In this document: one piece after another, positions 1 to 8,434 of the stretch
How the letters are laid out: the number at the start of each line of letters is the position of its first letter
Position numbering within the stretch: position 1 is the first letter of the stretch
Origin: JAXMAR01 sp046350295
GTDB lineage: Bacteria > Planctomycetota > Planctomycetia > Gemmatales > Gemmataceae
Direction: 5' to 3'
Assembly: GCA_046350295.1 (NCBI GenBank)
Contig: JAXMAR010000005.1
Coordinates: 186,001-250,000 of the forward strand
Length of the DNA stretch: 64,000 nt
Translations under genes and position numbers: made by a program
Notes under the pieces: generated by a model
What the model was told of the DNA's origin: nothing
Seen by the model: only the letters and a program-made list of their open reading frames with translations
The model's database searches: none

Positions 1-1023
1 GATATCGGTGTGCGAGCGGTCGAGGATCGTCTTGCACAGGACCATCACCGCGTCCTGCACCCAGGGGGCACGCAGCTCGTCGTCCGGCAGGTAGAGGGCG
101 AGCCATTCGAGGACGTGTCCGGTCGTGTTGATGCGGCGGTCCGGGTCGGTCGTCGCGCCGGGGCCGTTCACGTAGGTGTCGGCGAAGGTCCCGTCCGGGT
201 TCTGAAATTGCTTCGCCGCTTCCTTGTACTTCAGCAGGTGCTTGGAAACATCGGCCCAGACGCCCTCGATCTTGCCCCCCTTCTGCAGGTACAGGTGGTA
301 GACCCAGGTGAGGCCGAAGAGGCTGTGGGTGCCGCCGCAGGCCGCCTTCGCCATGTCGGCGTTGAGTTCGGCCCGCAGCAGGTCCTGCAGGCTCACCTTG
401 TCGCCGTCCATGTTGGTCCAGGGGGGAACGTCGACGCCGTAGTGATCGGCGATCACCAGGATGGCCCAGCCCAGCTCCTGGCTCTTGGTGGCGCTCGCAC
501 GCTGCTTGCTGTAGCGGATGAGATCGAGGAACGTGTAGTCGACGCCGTCGACGCGGATGGGCTTGTCGCGCGCAATGCCCCACTGGATCATCTCGGCCAG
601 GAATTGGTCCTGGTGTCCCTGGCCGATCGGTACCGGTCCGATGCGGACGTCCAGACCGTGTGGCGGATGCGGCTCGAACTTCAGGCCGCGCACCTCCTGG
701 CCCGCGCTGTCCTTGCCGGCGCAGACGAAATCGATGGCCTTGAGCTTCTTGCCGGTGTTGCGGTCGAGCACCTCGGTGTCAAGCCCCATGCCGAGGATGC
801 CGTGAAAGATCGTCCAGAAGCTGAACGTCGTCTCCAGGCTGCGGGCGTGGACGTGCTTCAAGGTCGCCTCGATGCGCGGCTTCATCTCGGCCGGCAGCTC
901 GACCTTGGGCGGCGGCGCGTCCTTCTCCTTCTCGACCTTGATATCCTTCTTGCGCTCCGGGGCGCAGCTCAGGCCCAGGGTGATGAGGCCGAGGAGGAGC
1001 AGGGAGACGATCTTGCCGCGCAT
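1..1023 (-). CDS. Predicted lipoprotein, C-terminus outside the window
   Basis: An open frame runs from an ATG at 1023 to the window edge (341 codons without a stop). The N-terminus is a lipoprotein signal peptide: a short basic start, a hydrophobic stretch and the lipobox LGLSC, so the mature protein should be lipid-anchored at about Cys20. A charged Lys/Glu/Pro linker follows, then a mostly helical domain with phrases such as LGWAILVIADHYG and RRINTTGHVLEWLALYLP. These recall the alpha-alpha toroid of prenyltransferase/terpene-cyclase-like proteins, but I cannot assign a function. Long plus-strand frames here are GC-rich shadows. The existence of the gene is well supported; its role is unknown. 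Confidence 0.75.
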   Translation of the reverse strand, partial: MRGKIVSLLLLGLITLGLSCAPERKKDIKVEKEKDAPPPKVELPAEMKPRIEATLKHVHARSLETTFSFWTIFHGILGMGLDTEVLDRNTGKKLKAIDFVCAGKDSAGQEVRGLKFEPHPPHGLDVRIGPVPIGQGHQDQFLAEMIQWGIARDKPIRVDGVDYTFLDLIRYSKQRASATKSQELGWAILVIADHYGVDVPPWTNMDGDKVSLQDLLRAELNADMAKAACGGTHSLFGLTWVYHLYLQKGGKIEGVWADVSKHLLKYKEAAKQFQNPDGTFADTYVNGPGATTDPDRRINTTGHVLEWLALYLPDDELRAPWVQDAVMVLCKTILDRSHTDI

Positions 1024-1120
1024 GGCCTGGACCCGTTCGGGGGACTTCGTTTCGGTGACCATCCTTGGGGCTGGGGTCGGCGTTTTTCACGGACCGCGCG
1101 TTCGCGCGACCCAGCACCGA

Positions 1121-2209
1121 TTATACGCGCGTCGCCTTCACGCTTCGCGGCGATTCCTCGCTCGCACGCCGCGGCGCCGGCGCCGCGGTCGTCCGGCTCT
1201 TGAACAAGCGGACGATCCAGCCGAGCGACGAGCGCCATTCTTCCGGCCTCAGGTAGGCGAGGCAGCCCACGAGGTAGAACGGCCCGAACAGCGGCAGCCC
1301 GAAGATGAACACGCAACCGAGCCAGCCGACGACGGCGCCGCCGATCGAAAGCCAGCGCCAGCCGCGGCGCCAGGCGAAGGCCGGGAAGGCGAGCTGCCAC
1401 GCGAGCATCAGGTAGCCGCACACGCTCAGGACGAAGAAATAGGCCGACGCTGAGGAGCGCAGGTCGATCAAATCGCGGGCCGTGGTCTTGTACGGGGAGT
1501 GCAGCGGGAAGAACATGGCGACGCCGGACCACCACTCCGCCATCTGCAGCTTGTGCAAGGCGCTGACGACGACGACGATGGCGAAGTGGACCTGGAACAG
1601 GCGGACGGCGAAGTTGGCGGCGTAGCTGCGATACTCGGGGCCCCGCTCCGGCGCGAACAGGCGCGTCAGGTAGACGTCGCGCGGGCCGAAAATGCGCTCG
1701 AGCGGCGTCGCGGGCCGGCTGTACTGCCCATAGAAGAGATAGCCGAGCATCACGTAGAACGTCGGGATCAGCAGCAGATAGTCGACGTCGTACGCGACCA
1801 CCGGGCTGGAGAGAAACGAGACGGCGATGATCCAGGCTCCGAGCGCCGTCAGGCGGACGGCGATGCCGAGCGTGAAGAGTCCCAGCACGACGATCGACAG
1901 CCAGTAGATGACGTTGATCGCCGTCGTGTTCTCGCCCGCCATGTAGAGGATCGACCAGCCGATCGGGACCGGCGGGCTGTCGGGCGGCTGAATGTCGGAG
2001 ATCGACTCGAAGAGCTGGCTATCCGCCCAGCCGGCCAGGCTGAAAAGGGCTTCGTGCTGGCCCGCGAACGGCAGCAGCCAGAACAGCAGCAACAGGCCGG
2101 TCAGCACGCGCAGGACGTGCAAGCCGATCGGGTCGGCGGCGGAAAACCAGAAGCGGCCCCAGGCGCCGAAGCCGCCCCCCGCCTTGCGGATATCGATGGA
2201 TGGATTCAT
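1121..2209 (-). CDS. HTTM-domain (gamma-carboxylase-like) membrane protein
   Basis: A 362-residue integral membrane protein with roughly seven to eight hydrophobic segments. The order of helices and the segment VHFAIVVVVSALHKLQMAEWWSG match the HTTM family, which is related to the membrane part of vitamin-K-dependent gamma-glutamyl carboxylase. The C-terminus is a basic, Ala/Arg-rich cytoplasmic tail. Its start codon overlaps the stop of the upstream gene by four bases (ATGA), so the two are probably translationally coupled. The substrate is unknown; bacterial HTTM proteins are mostly uncharacterised and carboxylase activity should not be assumed. Confidence 0.75.
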   Translation of the reverse strand: MNPSIDIRKAGGGFGAWGRFWFSAADPIGLHVLRVLTGLLLLFWLLPFAGQHEALFSLAGWADSQLFESISDIQPPDSPPVPIGWSILYMAGENTTAINVIYWLSIVVLGLFTLGIAVRLTALGAWIIAVSFLSSPVVAYDVDYLLLIPTFYVMLGYLFYGQYSRPATPLERIFGPRDVYLTRLFAPERGPEYRSYAANFAVRLFQVHFAIVVVVSALHKLQMAEWWSGVAMFFPLHSPYKTTARDLIDLRSSASAYFFVLSVCGYLMLAWQLAFPAFAWRRGWRWLSIGGAVVGWLGCVFIFGLPLFGPFYLVGCLAYLRPEEWRSSLGWIVRLFKSRTTAAPAPRRASEESPRSVKATRV

Positions 2210-2934
2210 GGCTTGGTCTTCTTGAAAGCGGCGACCATCTCCTGGAAGGCGGCATCGGAAAGCTGCGGCAGGAAGATCAGCGTGGGCTGCACGGCGTCAC
2301 GCGAGTGGCGGATCAGCTCGCCGGAATCCGCGCTGTGCAGCCGGCATTGATACCGCACGTACGACGCGGCCACCATGCTGGCCCAGGGGGACGGGCGAAA
2401 CACCGGGCGATCGCGCGGGATCAGGTGCTGCGGCACACTCCTGATAACGAAGGCGCCTCCCTTGGTCGGCTCCCAGATGTCCACGCTCGAAACCAGCTTC
2501 TTCTCCGGTGCGATCGCCTCCGCCTGCCGCGCCTCGACCGGAACGTCGCCCGCTAGGTTCTGGGCGAGCAGGTCCAGGCGGTGCTTGACCCAGGGGTTGG
2601 CCGTTTTCTCGGGGAACTCCAAGGTATCGATGACCTGGCCGAGCTTGTTGTAGAGCTTGATCTCGAACTTCACCTCGGGCAGCGACACGCGGTTGGTGTT
2701 GAAGTGGTAATCGTGCGTGAAGCGCAACGGCTCGAGATACCAGGGGAAGGCGGCGCTGGCGATGGCGCCGGCGAACTGCGGCCCCTCGGCGGGACTTTGC
2801 CCGAAGGGGGAAGGCCACGGGCCGCTGCGCGAGCTCAGCACGTGGGCGCCGAGGACGAGGAAGTGAAAGGCCACAAAGACCGTGCCCGCCACTTTGAGCC
2901 AAAGCGGCAGGGGTCGGGACTCGTTGTCGTTCAT
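2206..2934 (-). CDS. Membrane-anchored hypothetical protein coupled to the HTTM gene
   Basis: 242 residues from the ATG at 2934. There is one N-terminal membrane segment (about residues 13-33, KVAGTVFVAFHFLVLGAHVL), followed by a soluble domain of about 200 residues presumably outside the cytoplasm. A longer frame extends upstream, but that part is the shadow of the cysteine hydrolase gene, so I chose MNDNESRPLP as the start. The stop overlaps the start of the HTTM protein gene by four bases. In planctomycetes HTTM proteins are often paired with such a small partner; the pairing suggests a shared membrane complex, which is inference. No catalytic motif was recognised. Confidence 0.7.
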   Translation of the reverse strand: MNDNESRPLPLWLKVAGTVFVAFHFLVLGAHVLSSRSGPWPSPFGQSPAEGPQFAGAIASAAFPWYLEPLRFTHDYHFNTNRVSLPEVKFEIKLYNKLGQVIDTLEFPEKTANPWVKHRLDLLAQNLAGDVPVEARQAEAIAPEKKLVSSVDIWEPTKGGAFVIRSVPQHLIPRDRPVFRPSPWASMVAASYVRYQCRLHSADSGELIRHSRDAVQPTLIFLPQLSDAAFQEMVAAFKKTKP

Positions 2935-3101
2935 GAGGAAGATCTCGCCCGGAGAGCCGCGCGCGGGCGCGTGCTCGGCTGTCAATATCGGCAAATGGGC
3001 GAAGATAGGTTTACGCCGGAACGGCTCGTGAGGCGATGGCAGGACGCCGGAGCGGGAATAATCGGGACAACTGGAGCATCGCATATGAACGCGAGCGCGT
3101 T

Positions 3102-4337
3102 TCAGCCTTTGGACTTTCCGACCTCGACGCTCCAATCCGCCCCCTTCGGAATCGCGAACACCTTCAGATGCCGGCGCAGATCGCGCGTGAAACCCACGCG
3201 GTAGACGAAGCGAGCGGCCTTGTCCGCCGTCGGCTCGTAGGCGACGCGGTCGCCGCCGGAGCCGGCCCAGGCGAAGACGAGGACGGTTTGCTTGGCGAAG
3301 TCGACCTTCTTGCGCAGCACGCCCTGGAGCGCGTCGCCGCCTTTCAAGAGACTCAGGTCCTCTTCGCTCTTGATGACAATCGGGGCAGTCGTCTTGCCGC
3401 CTTTGTTCTCGAAGGTGACGCCTTTGACGTCGATCTCGGTGACGACGGGTTCTTTCTTGTCGCCGGCCGAAGTCGCCCCTGGATCCGCTGACCCCGGCAC
3501 GACGCGCGTCAAATCCTCCCGCAGGATCGTCGGACACCAGTGCCGCTCGATGTGCTCGATCACCATCTCCGTGCCGCGCGCGTGGCTCACATAAGGCGGC
3601 TGGCGCGGATCGTACATCGCGTCGGTCAGGTCTCGCGCCAGCACCACGTTCTTGCCCAGGCGCACCATCTGCCGAATGCCGAAGGGCCGGCCCAGTACGC
3701 ACATGTTGGTGTGCACCCCCATCAACACGACGTTGTTGATCCCCTCCTTGACCAGGAAGTTGTAGATCTCCTGGCCGCTGTCGCTGATCCCGTCGTAGCC
3801 GATGATGTCGAGCGCGGCGTGCTGCCGGCTGAAGCGGCGAATCGCCTTGCCGACGACCGGATCGTCGCACGAGCACTTGGAGGTGTCCACCGGCAGCGGC
3901 GGCTCCTTCTTCGGATCCAGCTCGCACCAGGCGAGGAGCGGCACGGGCGGCTTCGCGGGCTTTGCTTCCATCATGCGCCGGCGATAAGGCGTGTCCTTGT
4001 AGACGTCGAGGGTGCCGCTGGGAGCGTGGATGACCATGACGCCATGCTCGCGCGCCTTGCTGACGACGCGGTTCATCAGCGGCGCCATGACGCCGACGCG
4101 CTGGGCGGCGAGCTTGCAATAGTGATCGTCCCACATGTCGCAGATGATGATCGCCGTCTCGCTCGCGTTCCAGTCGACAACGCGCTCGATCACCTTGATT
4201 TTGCCCCCGTCCTCGCGGCGCTCGCGCAACTGCAGGCGAAGGACGCCGGGGACCTTCGGCCGCGGCGGCAGGACGTCGCCCTTGTCTTGGGCGGTGAGCG
4301 GCGAGGCGAAGACGCAGACGAGAAGGAGAGCACGCAT
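3102..4337 (-). CDS. Secreted isochorismatase-like cysteine hydrolase with extra C-terminal domain
   Basis: 411 residues. The start at 4337 gives a clean signal peptide (MRALLLVCVFASPLTAQ); an upstream GTG would add 18 residues that spoil it. The core (about residues 60-285) is an isochorismatase-type alpha/beta fold: the strand AIIICDMWD carries the catalytic Asp and VVLMGVHTNMCV carries the nucleophile Cys. Family members hydrolyse isochorismate, nicotinamide or related amides; the substrate cannot be read from sequence. After the fold comes an unusual region of about 120 residues (DVKGVTFENKGGKTTAPIVI onward) of beta-rich character. Export plus this extension separates it from cytosolic nicotinamidases. 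Confidence 0.8.
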   Translation of the reverse strand: MRALLLVCVFASPLTAQDKGDVLPPRPKVPGVLRLQLRERREDGGKIKVIERVVDWNASETAIIICDMWDDHYCKLAAQRVGVMAPLMNRVVSKAREHGVMVIHAPSGTLDVYKDTPYRRRMMEAKPAKPPVPLLAWCELDPKKEPPLPVDTSKCSCDDPVVGKAIRRFSRQHAALDIIGYDGISDSGQEIYNFLVKEGINNVVLMGVHTNMCVLGRPFGIRQMVRLGKNVVLARDLTDAMYDPRQPPYVSHARGTEMVIEHIERHWCPTILREDLTRVVPGSADPGATSAGDKKEPVVTEIDVKGVTFENKGGKTTAPIVIKSEEDLSLLKGGDALQGVLRKKVDFAKQTVLVFAWAGSGGDRVAYEPTADKAARFVYRVGFTRDLRRHLKVFAIPKGADWSVEVGKSKG

Positions 4338-4414
4338 GGTGGCAGCCGGGTCAGGAGCCAGGAAGTCGGACCATGGGAACCACACTGACACTCACGAAGG
4401 ACGACGGAGCCTAT

Positions 4415-4882
4415 CTATTCGGATTCGTTGTTGTCCGAGCCAAGCGGGTCGAAAGCGAGTAGTTGCTCGAGAGAGAGCGGGCAGTCCGCAGGAAAAGCGC
4501 CCATGGGCAACTCGGTTTCCGCACGGACGCGCTCGATGCTCTTGCCGTAGGCGCTCGCCAGCACAGCTTCCGCGTGGTTCCGCAAGACGCCCTGCTCCAC
4601 AAGATCGGCGAGCTCTTGGCGCTGCTCGACGATTGTCAGCCGCCAGCTCTTTGAGCGCCGCTCCGGCTGATACTGCCATTTCAAAACGTGAGCGAGCAGG
4701 AGGATCAGTCGGCTCTCCGTTTCGCGGCGATCGCGTCGGGCCATATCGGATAGATACTCCGCCAGATGGACATAATCCAGGTCGGCGAGAGCGTTCCGGC
4801 GCAGCAGGCTAACCATGGCCTCGAGCCAGGCTGTCTCGTCCACGTCGTAGAGATCCGCAAGACCAACCGCCGTTTCCACCAT
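4415..4882 (-). CDS. DUF29 domain protein
   Basis: 155 residues from the ATG at 4882. The order DLYDVDETAWLEAMVSLLRR, LAEYLSDMARRDRRETESRL, LLLAHVLKWQYQPERRSKSW matches the DUF29 family, common in cyanobacteria and planctomycetes and often multicopy. The family is helical and has no established biochemical role. The open frame extends further upstream, but that sequence is antisense to the enolase-superfamily gene and lacks protein-like character, so I use the internal start. The gene is divergent from the enolase-superfamily gene with about 130 bases between them. It stands alone. Confidence 0.8.
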   Translation of the reverse strand: MVETAVGLADLYDVDETAWLEAMVSLLRRNALADLDYVHLAEYLSDMARRDRRETESRLILLLAHVLKWQYQPERRSKSWRLTIVEQRQELADLVEQGVLRNHAEAVLASAYGKSIERVRAETELPMGAFPADCPLSLEQLLAFDPLGSDNNESE

Positions 4883-5015
4883 CGCCGCACCTCGCTTTGG
4901 GCATGCGCCTGCATTATAACAAGCGATCGCGGCTTCGCTCCACTTGGAATCCTTTTGGTCGCATCGCGTTGCGCCGTTACCATAGACCCCACAAGGACAA
5001 CCCGAGAACTCCGCC

Positions 5016-6131
5016 ATGAAAATCACCCGCGTCGAAGCCATCCACCTCCGCCTCCCCGACGTCAACGAGCGCTGCGACGGCAGCCAGGAGACGCTCGCCG
5101 TCAAGGTCCATACCGACGCCGGCGTCACCGGCGTCGGCGAGGCCGATTCCTCCTCCCTCGTCGCCAAGGCCATCATCGAGGCGCCCCTGTCCCACAAGAT
5201 TTGCCGCGGGCTGGCCGAGTGCGTCATCGGCGAGGATCCGTTCGAGATCGACCGCCTCGTCCACAAGATGTACGAGGGGAGTATCTTCTTCGGCCGGCAA
5301 GGCGCCGCCATCCAGGCGATGAGCGGCGTCGAGATCGCCCTCTGGGACATCGTCGGCAAGGCGACCGGCCGGCCCGTCTACCAGCTCCTGGGCGGCGGTT
5401 TCAAGAAGACGTTCAAGGCCTACGCCTCCATCCTCTTCGGCGACACCCCGGCCGAGACGGGGCGCATCGCCCGCAAGCTCGCCGGCGAGGGCTACCAGGC
5501 GGTGAAGTTCGGCTGGGGCCCGATGGGACAGAGCGAGGCGAGCGACATCGCCCACGTCGAAGCGGCGCGAACCGGCCTCGGACCGGACATCGAGCTGATG
5601 GTCGACGCCGGCCTCTGCTGGGACACCGCGACCGCCATCCGCCGCTCCAAGCAGTTCGAGCAATTCCGCCTCACCTGGCTGGAGGAGCCCTTGCACCCGG
5701 ACAATCTCCAGGGCTACGCTCGCCTCTCCGCAGCCAGCCCGATCCGGATTGCGGCGGGCGAAGAGGTTTGCGACGTGGCCGAGTTCCGCACCCTCATGGA
5801 CGTGGGCGGCATCGACGTGGCCCAGGTCGACGTCACCCGCGTCGGCGGTCTCGCGCGCTCGAAGCGTATCGGCTGGGACTCGGCCGAGCGGCATCGCCTC
5901 TGCGTCAACCACTCCTACAAGACCGGCATCAACATCGCCGCCAGTCTCCACTTCGTCGCGGCGCTGCCGAACACGCATTACTTCGAATACTGCGTCGAAC
6001 AGGGAGCGCTGCGGCAGACGTTGACGAAGCAGCGTTTTCCGGTGAGAGAGGGGATGATCCGCGTGCCGGAGGAGCCGGGCTTGGGGGTGGAGCTGGATGA
6101 GGCGATTGTGGCGAAGTATCGCGTGGGATGA
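5016..6131 (+). CDS. Mandelate racemase/muconate lactonizing enzyme family protein
   Basis: 371 residues, full length for the enolase superfamily. The N-terminal capping domain (1-120) is followed by the modified TIM barrel. Visible landmarks are the Lys-bearing strand AVKFGWGP, metal ligands in LMVDAGLCWD, LTWLEEPL and RIAAGEEV, then VDVTRVGG and the late-barrel His in CVNHSYKTGIN. A Lys strand plus a late His is the layout of the mandelate racemase subgroup, which includes sugar-acid dehydratases. I infer an acid-sugar dehydratase or racemase; the substrate is not determinable. It appears monocistronic and is followed four bases later by the convergent RelE-like toxin gene. Confidence 0.85.
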   Translation: MKITRVEAIHLRLPDVNERCDGSQETLAVKVHTDAGVTGVGEADSSSLVAKAIIEAPLSHKICRGLAECVIGEDPFEIDRLVHKMYEGSIFFGRQGAAIQAMSGVEIALWDIVGKATGRPVYQLLGGGFKKTFKAYASILFGDTPAETGRIARKLAGEGYQAVKFGWGPMGQSEASDIAHVEAARTGLGPDIELMVDAGLCWDTATAIRRSKQFEQFRLTWLEEPLHPDNLQGYARLSAASPIRIAAGEEVCDVAEFRTLMDVGGIDVAQVDVTRVGGLARSKRIGWDSAERHRLCVNHSYKTGINIAASLHFVAALPNTHYFEYCVEQGALRQTLTKQRFPVREGMIRVPEEPGLGVELDEAIVAKYRVG

Positions 6132-6135
6132 TGGA

Positions 6136-6390
6136 CTACATTCCTTTGTATGCGTCCTTGCGATGGGCGATGCAGAGGACGAGCACAATCAGTCGGTCAT
6201 CTTCGATTTCGAAGACGATCCGGTAGTCGCCAACGCGGATTCGCCACAAGGACTCCTCGCCCTTCAACTTCACGGCGCCATGCCCGCGCGGGTTTCGGCG
6301 CAGCTTTTCCAAAGCGTCGATTATCCGCGCTCGAATGGGCTTGTCGAGTTGCTTTGCCGCCGACGGCTTGAGGATGACTTCGTACTGCAT
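6136..6390 (-). CDS. RelE/ParE-family toxin
   Basis: 84 residues with the RelE/ParE fold: MQYEVILKPSAAKQLDK (first strand and helix), an Arg/Pro-rich helix end, then WRIRVGDYRIVFEIEDD and the final strand LIVLVLCIAHRKDAY. These are the usual RelE features, including the Arg and the terminal His-Arg-x-x-x-Tyr pattern. RelE toxins cleave mRNA on the ribosome. It lies 19 bases downstream of its antitoxin gene on the same strand, forming a type II module. Length and gene order (antitoxin first) are typical for Phd/RelE pairs. Confidence 0.88.
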   Translation of the reverse strand: MQYEVILKPSAAKQLDKPIRARIIDALEKLRRNPRGHGAVKLKGEESLWRIRVGDYRIVFEIEDDRLIVLVLCIAHRKDAYKGM

Positions 6391-6409
6391 GGCTCATCGT
6401 CCCTGCCGT

Positions 6410-6652
6410 TCAGATGCCATGCTTCTTGCGGTACTCCGTCAGCGTGATGCCGCCTTTCTCTTTCCGCGCTTTCAGGGCTGCGCGGATGTCGGCTCGATCT
6501 TCGAGCTCCTCCAGCATCTCCAGATCTTCCAGCGAGACCAGGGCCGCCACCCCCTTGCCGCGCCGCTCCAGGACCACGCGCTCGCCGGCGTAGGCGACAC
6601 GATTGAGGGCATCCGCCAGATGGTCCCGTATCTCGCTGACGCTGATCTTCAT
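6410..6652 (-). CDS. Phd/YefM-family antitoxin
   Basis: 80 residues. The N-terminal 45 residues (MKISVSEIRDHLADALNRVAYAGERVVLERRGKGVAALVS) match the DNA-binding Phd/YefM fold. The C-terminal part (EELEDRADIRAALKARKEKGGITLTEYRKKHG) is the charged toxin-binding tail. It should neutralise the downstream RelE-like toxin and repress its own promoter. A perfect palindrome 22-42 bases upstream of its ATG is the likely operator, described separately. Confidence 0.88.
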   Translation of the reverse strand: MKISVSEIRDHLADALNRVAYAGERVVLERRGKGVAALVSLEDLEMLEELEDRADIRAALKARKEKGGITLTEYRKKHGI

Positions 6653-6673
6653 CGCCGCTCTCCGTTTTGGGCA

Positions 6674-6694
6674 TAACGTACAGAATGTACGTTA
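6674..6694. promoter_or_regulatory. Palindromic operator of the Phd/RelE module
   Basis: A perfect inverted repeat with 9-base arms (TAACGTACA and TGTACGTTA) around a 3-base centre, 22 bases upstream of the antitoxin start. Phd/YefM dimers bind such short palindromes next to the promoter to autorepress, so this is very probably the autoregulatory site. The repeat is seen directly; its function is inferred from position. Confidence 0.75.
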
Positions 6695-6860
6695 CCGGCA
6701 TCGACGGCCGAGGTCAAGCGCGAGGCCCCTCCGCTTGGGCAGGTCACACGAATCAAATGCTCGGTATGAAACCACCCCAGGATAACTCGCGTCAATAGGC
6801 CCACTCATGTTGAGTAGGTCGCCCAATGATGGTATGATCGAGTTCAATACGAGGTGCGCG

Positions 6861-7034
6861 ATGGTTCCTGAACATTCCCCCGAAAAGGTCGACTTCTCGA
6901 ACGTCCCTTGGCCTTGCACCCAAGAGGAGCTCGAACGATACGCGCGGGACGACGACGAGACGGGCTGTCTGGAGCTTTCCGAGTTCATTCACGAACTCGA
7001 AGACATCGCCAAGGGGAAGGAGAATGGAGCCTGA
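6861..7034 (+). CDS. Small acidic protein, possible antitoxin
   Basis: 57 residues from the ATG at 6861, chosen because GAGGTG lies five bases before it; in-frame upstream ATGs at 6807 and 6834 have no such site. The product is strongly acidic (many Asp/Glu, the helix LELSEFIHELEDIAKGKE) with no recognised domain. Its stop overlaps the start of the next gene by 11 bases, and that gene encodes a basic ParE/RelE-like protein. A small acidic protein overlapping a basic one fits an antitoxin-toxin pair, but I do not recognise the antitoxin family. Confidence 0.6.
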   Translation: MVPEHSPEKVDFSNVPWPCTQEELERYARDDDETGCLELSEFIHELEDIAKGKENGA

Positions 7035-7332
7035 GCCGCCCAACCACCAGGTCGTCTATTCCGAAGCCGTTCGAAACGATCTGAAACGCCTTACTCGCCG
7101 AGCACGCGATCATGGTTTGGCCCGTGAAATGCTCATCGCGTTGCGAGCGATTGACGAGGCCCTTCGCGACAATCCCATTGAGTTCGGCGATCCTCTCTTT
7201 CGGCTCAGAAAGGCCCAGCTTACGGTGTTTCGGCGCATCTACCGCCCACTCGACGTGCTGTACTCGGTGCATGACGAAAAGCCGATTGTCTTTGTGCGTG
7301 GCTTTCAGCCTTTTCCTGTCGATCTATTCTGA
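7024..7332 (+). CDS. ParE/RelE-superfamily toxin-like protein
   Basis: 102 residues. The layout HQVVYSEAVRNDLKRLTRRA (strand plus basic helix), a second helix, then PLFRLRKAQLTVFRRIYRPL, VLYSVHDE and the last strand IVFVRGFQPFP resembles the RelE/ParE toxin fold. Similarity is weaker than for the Phd/RelE toxin on the other side, so mRNA interferase activity is only a proposal. It overlaps the preceding small acidic ORF and ends two bases before a convergent gene. It may form a second module, divergent from the first and about 200 bases from it. Confidence 0.6.
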   Translation: MEPEPPNHQVVYSEAVRNDLKRLTRRARDHGLAREMLIALRAIDEALRDNPIEFGDPLFRLRKAQLTVFRRIYRPLDVLYSVHDEKPIVFVRGFQPFPVDLF

Positions 7333-7333
7333 T

Positions 7334-7627
7334 TCATGCCGCCAGCTTCCGCGGGTCCGGCCCCTCGCTCAGGCGCGTCTCGCCGAAGCGCTCCCCCTTG
7401 CAGTTGTAGAACAGCACCCGGTTCTCCTCCCCGGCCCAGACGGCGTACGCCTTCAAGAGACGCGGTCCGCTGACCTGGAAGAAGATGCCGCACGGCTTGC
7501 CCTTGCGCAGGATGACCGACTGCTGCAACGGCGTCTCGGCCGGGTCGAGGCAGTCGTTCTTGCACAAGGTCTCGTGCACGTGCTTGCACAGCTCATCGAC
7601 GGTGGCGAGGCAGAGGACTTGGCCCAT
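7334..7627 (-). CDS. Conserved-looking hypothetical protein
   Basis: 97 residues from the ATG at 7627. Cys-containing helices at the N-terminus (LCLATVDELCKHVHETLCKNDCL) precede a beta-rich segment (SVILRKGKPCGIFFQVSGP, YAVWAGEENRVLFYNCKG). The second part looks like a compact beta sheet. I recognise no family. A long frame running upstream through trmL and into ftsK is antisense shadow, which sets the start at this ATG. The gene lies alone between a convergent toxin-like gene and trmL. Confidence 0.6.
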   Translation of the reverse strand: MGQVLCLATVDELCKHVHETLCKNDCLDPAETPLQQSVILRKGKPCGIFFQVSGPRLLKAYAVWAGEENRVLFYNCKGERFGETRLSEGPDPRKLAA

Positions 7628-7740
7628 GGAGAGGCGACCTTGAAGGCGGGTGGATTGCGCTGTCCGCCCGTTCTTATCGGCAGGAGACGGCCGGGGCCGC
7701 AGTCGCGAAAAAGAAGCGAACCCGGAAGGGAGGGCCGGTT

Positions 7741-8202
7741 TTACCAGTCGTGCAGTTGCCGCAGCGCCTCGTAGACGACGATACCGGCGGCGCTGGCAAG
7801 GTTGAGGCTGCGGACTTTGCCGGCCGGCATCGGGATCGTCAGCGCCCGTTCGGCATAGCGCTCGAGTATCTCCGGCGGCAGGCCGCGCGTTTCCGTCCCG
7901 AAGAGGAGGATATCCCCCGACTCGAAGCGGACGCGCGTGTACGGTGTCGTCGCGCGGGCGCTCAGGCAGAACAATCGATGCAACCGGTCCCCCATGACGC
8001 GCTCGAAATCGAGCATCGTCAAATGACGCTCCAGTGTCACGTCGGACCAGTAGTCGAGCCCGGCGCGCAAGAGATGTCGATCGTCCAGGCTGAAGCCGAG
8101 CCGGCCGATGAGGTGGAGCGTCGCGCCGGTCGCGGCGCAAAGGCGGGCGATGTTGCCCGTGTTGGGCGGAATCTCGGGTTCCCAGAGCGCGATATGGAGC
8201 AT
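7741..8202 (-). CDS. trmL: tRNA (cytidine(34)-2'-O)-methyltransferase TrmL
   Basis: 153 residues, the usual size of TrmL. SPOUT/trefoil-knot motifs are clear: MLHIALWEPEIPPNTGNIAR at the start, the loop ILLFGTETRGLP, and the knot strand LTIPMPAGKVRSLNLASAAGIVVYEALRQ. TrmL methylates the 2'-hydroxyl of the wobble nucleotide in tRNA-Leu isoacceptors using S-adenosylmethionine. It is divergent from ftsK with about 230 bases between the starts. Confidence 0.93.
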   Translation of the reverse strand: MLHIALWEPEIPPNTGNIARLCAATGATLHLIGRLGFSLDDRHLLRAGLDYWSDVTLERHLTMLDFERVMGDRLHRLFCLSARATTPYTRVRFESGDILLFGTETRGLPPEILERYAERALTIPMPAGKVRSLNLASAAGIVVYEALRQLHDW

Positions 8203-8434
8203 TGGTTTTGCCGGAAGGTTCCCGGAAAGTAGCCGCCACGGATTGAAGCGGAACGGAGATAGCGTCTGTAACGATTATCCCGAAAAGTGGTCTGTCCCGG
8301 CAGTCCCAGGGGGTGCATTTGCCCCGTTCGCTCTCGTCGCCCGGCCCCTTGTCGTGGATCATTGAGAGTGTTTGTTTGGCGTTCCGGCTCAAGACGCGCT
8401 GGCCGTCCTCACGAGCGCGGAACAGGGGAGCGGC

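Noticed and set aside
10..1203. Long plus-strand ORF at the window start
   Set aside because: It is antisense to the lipoprotein gene, has Arg/Val/Ala-rich low-complexity composition and no domain character.
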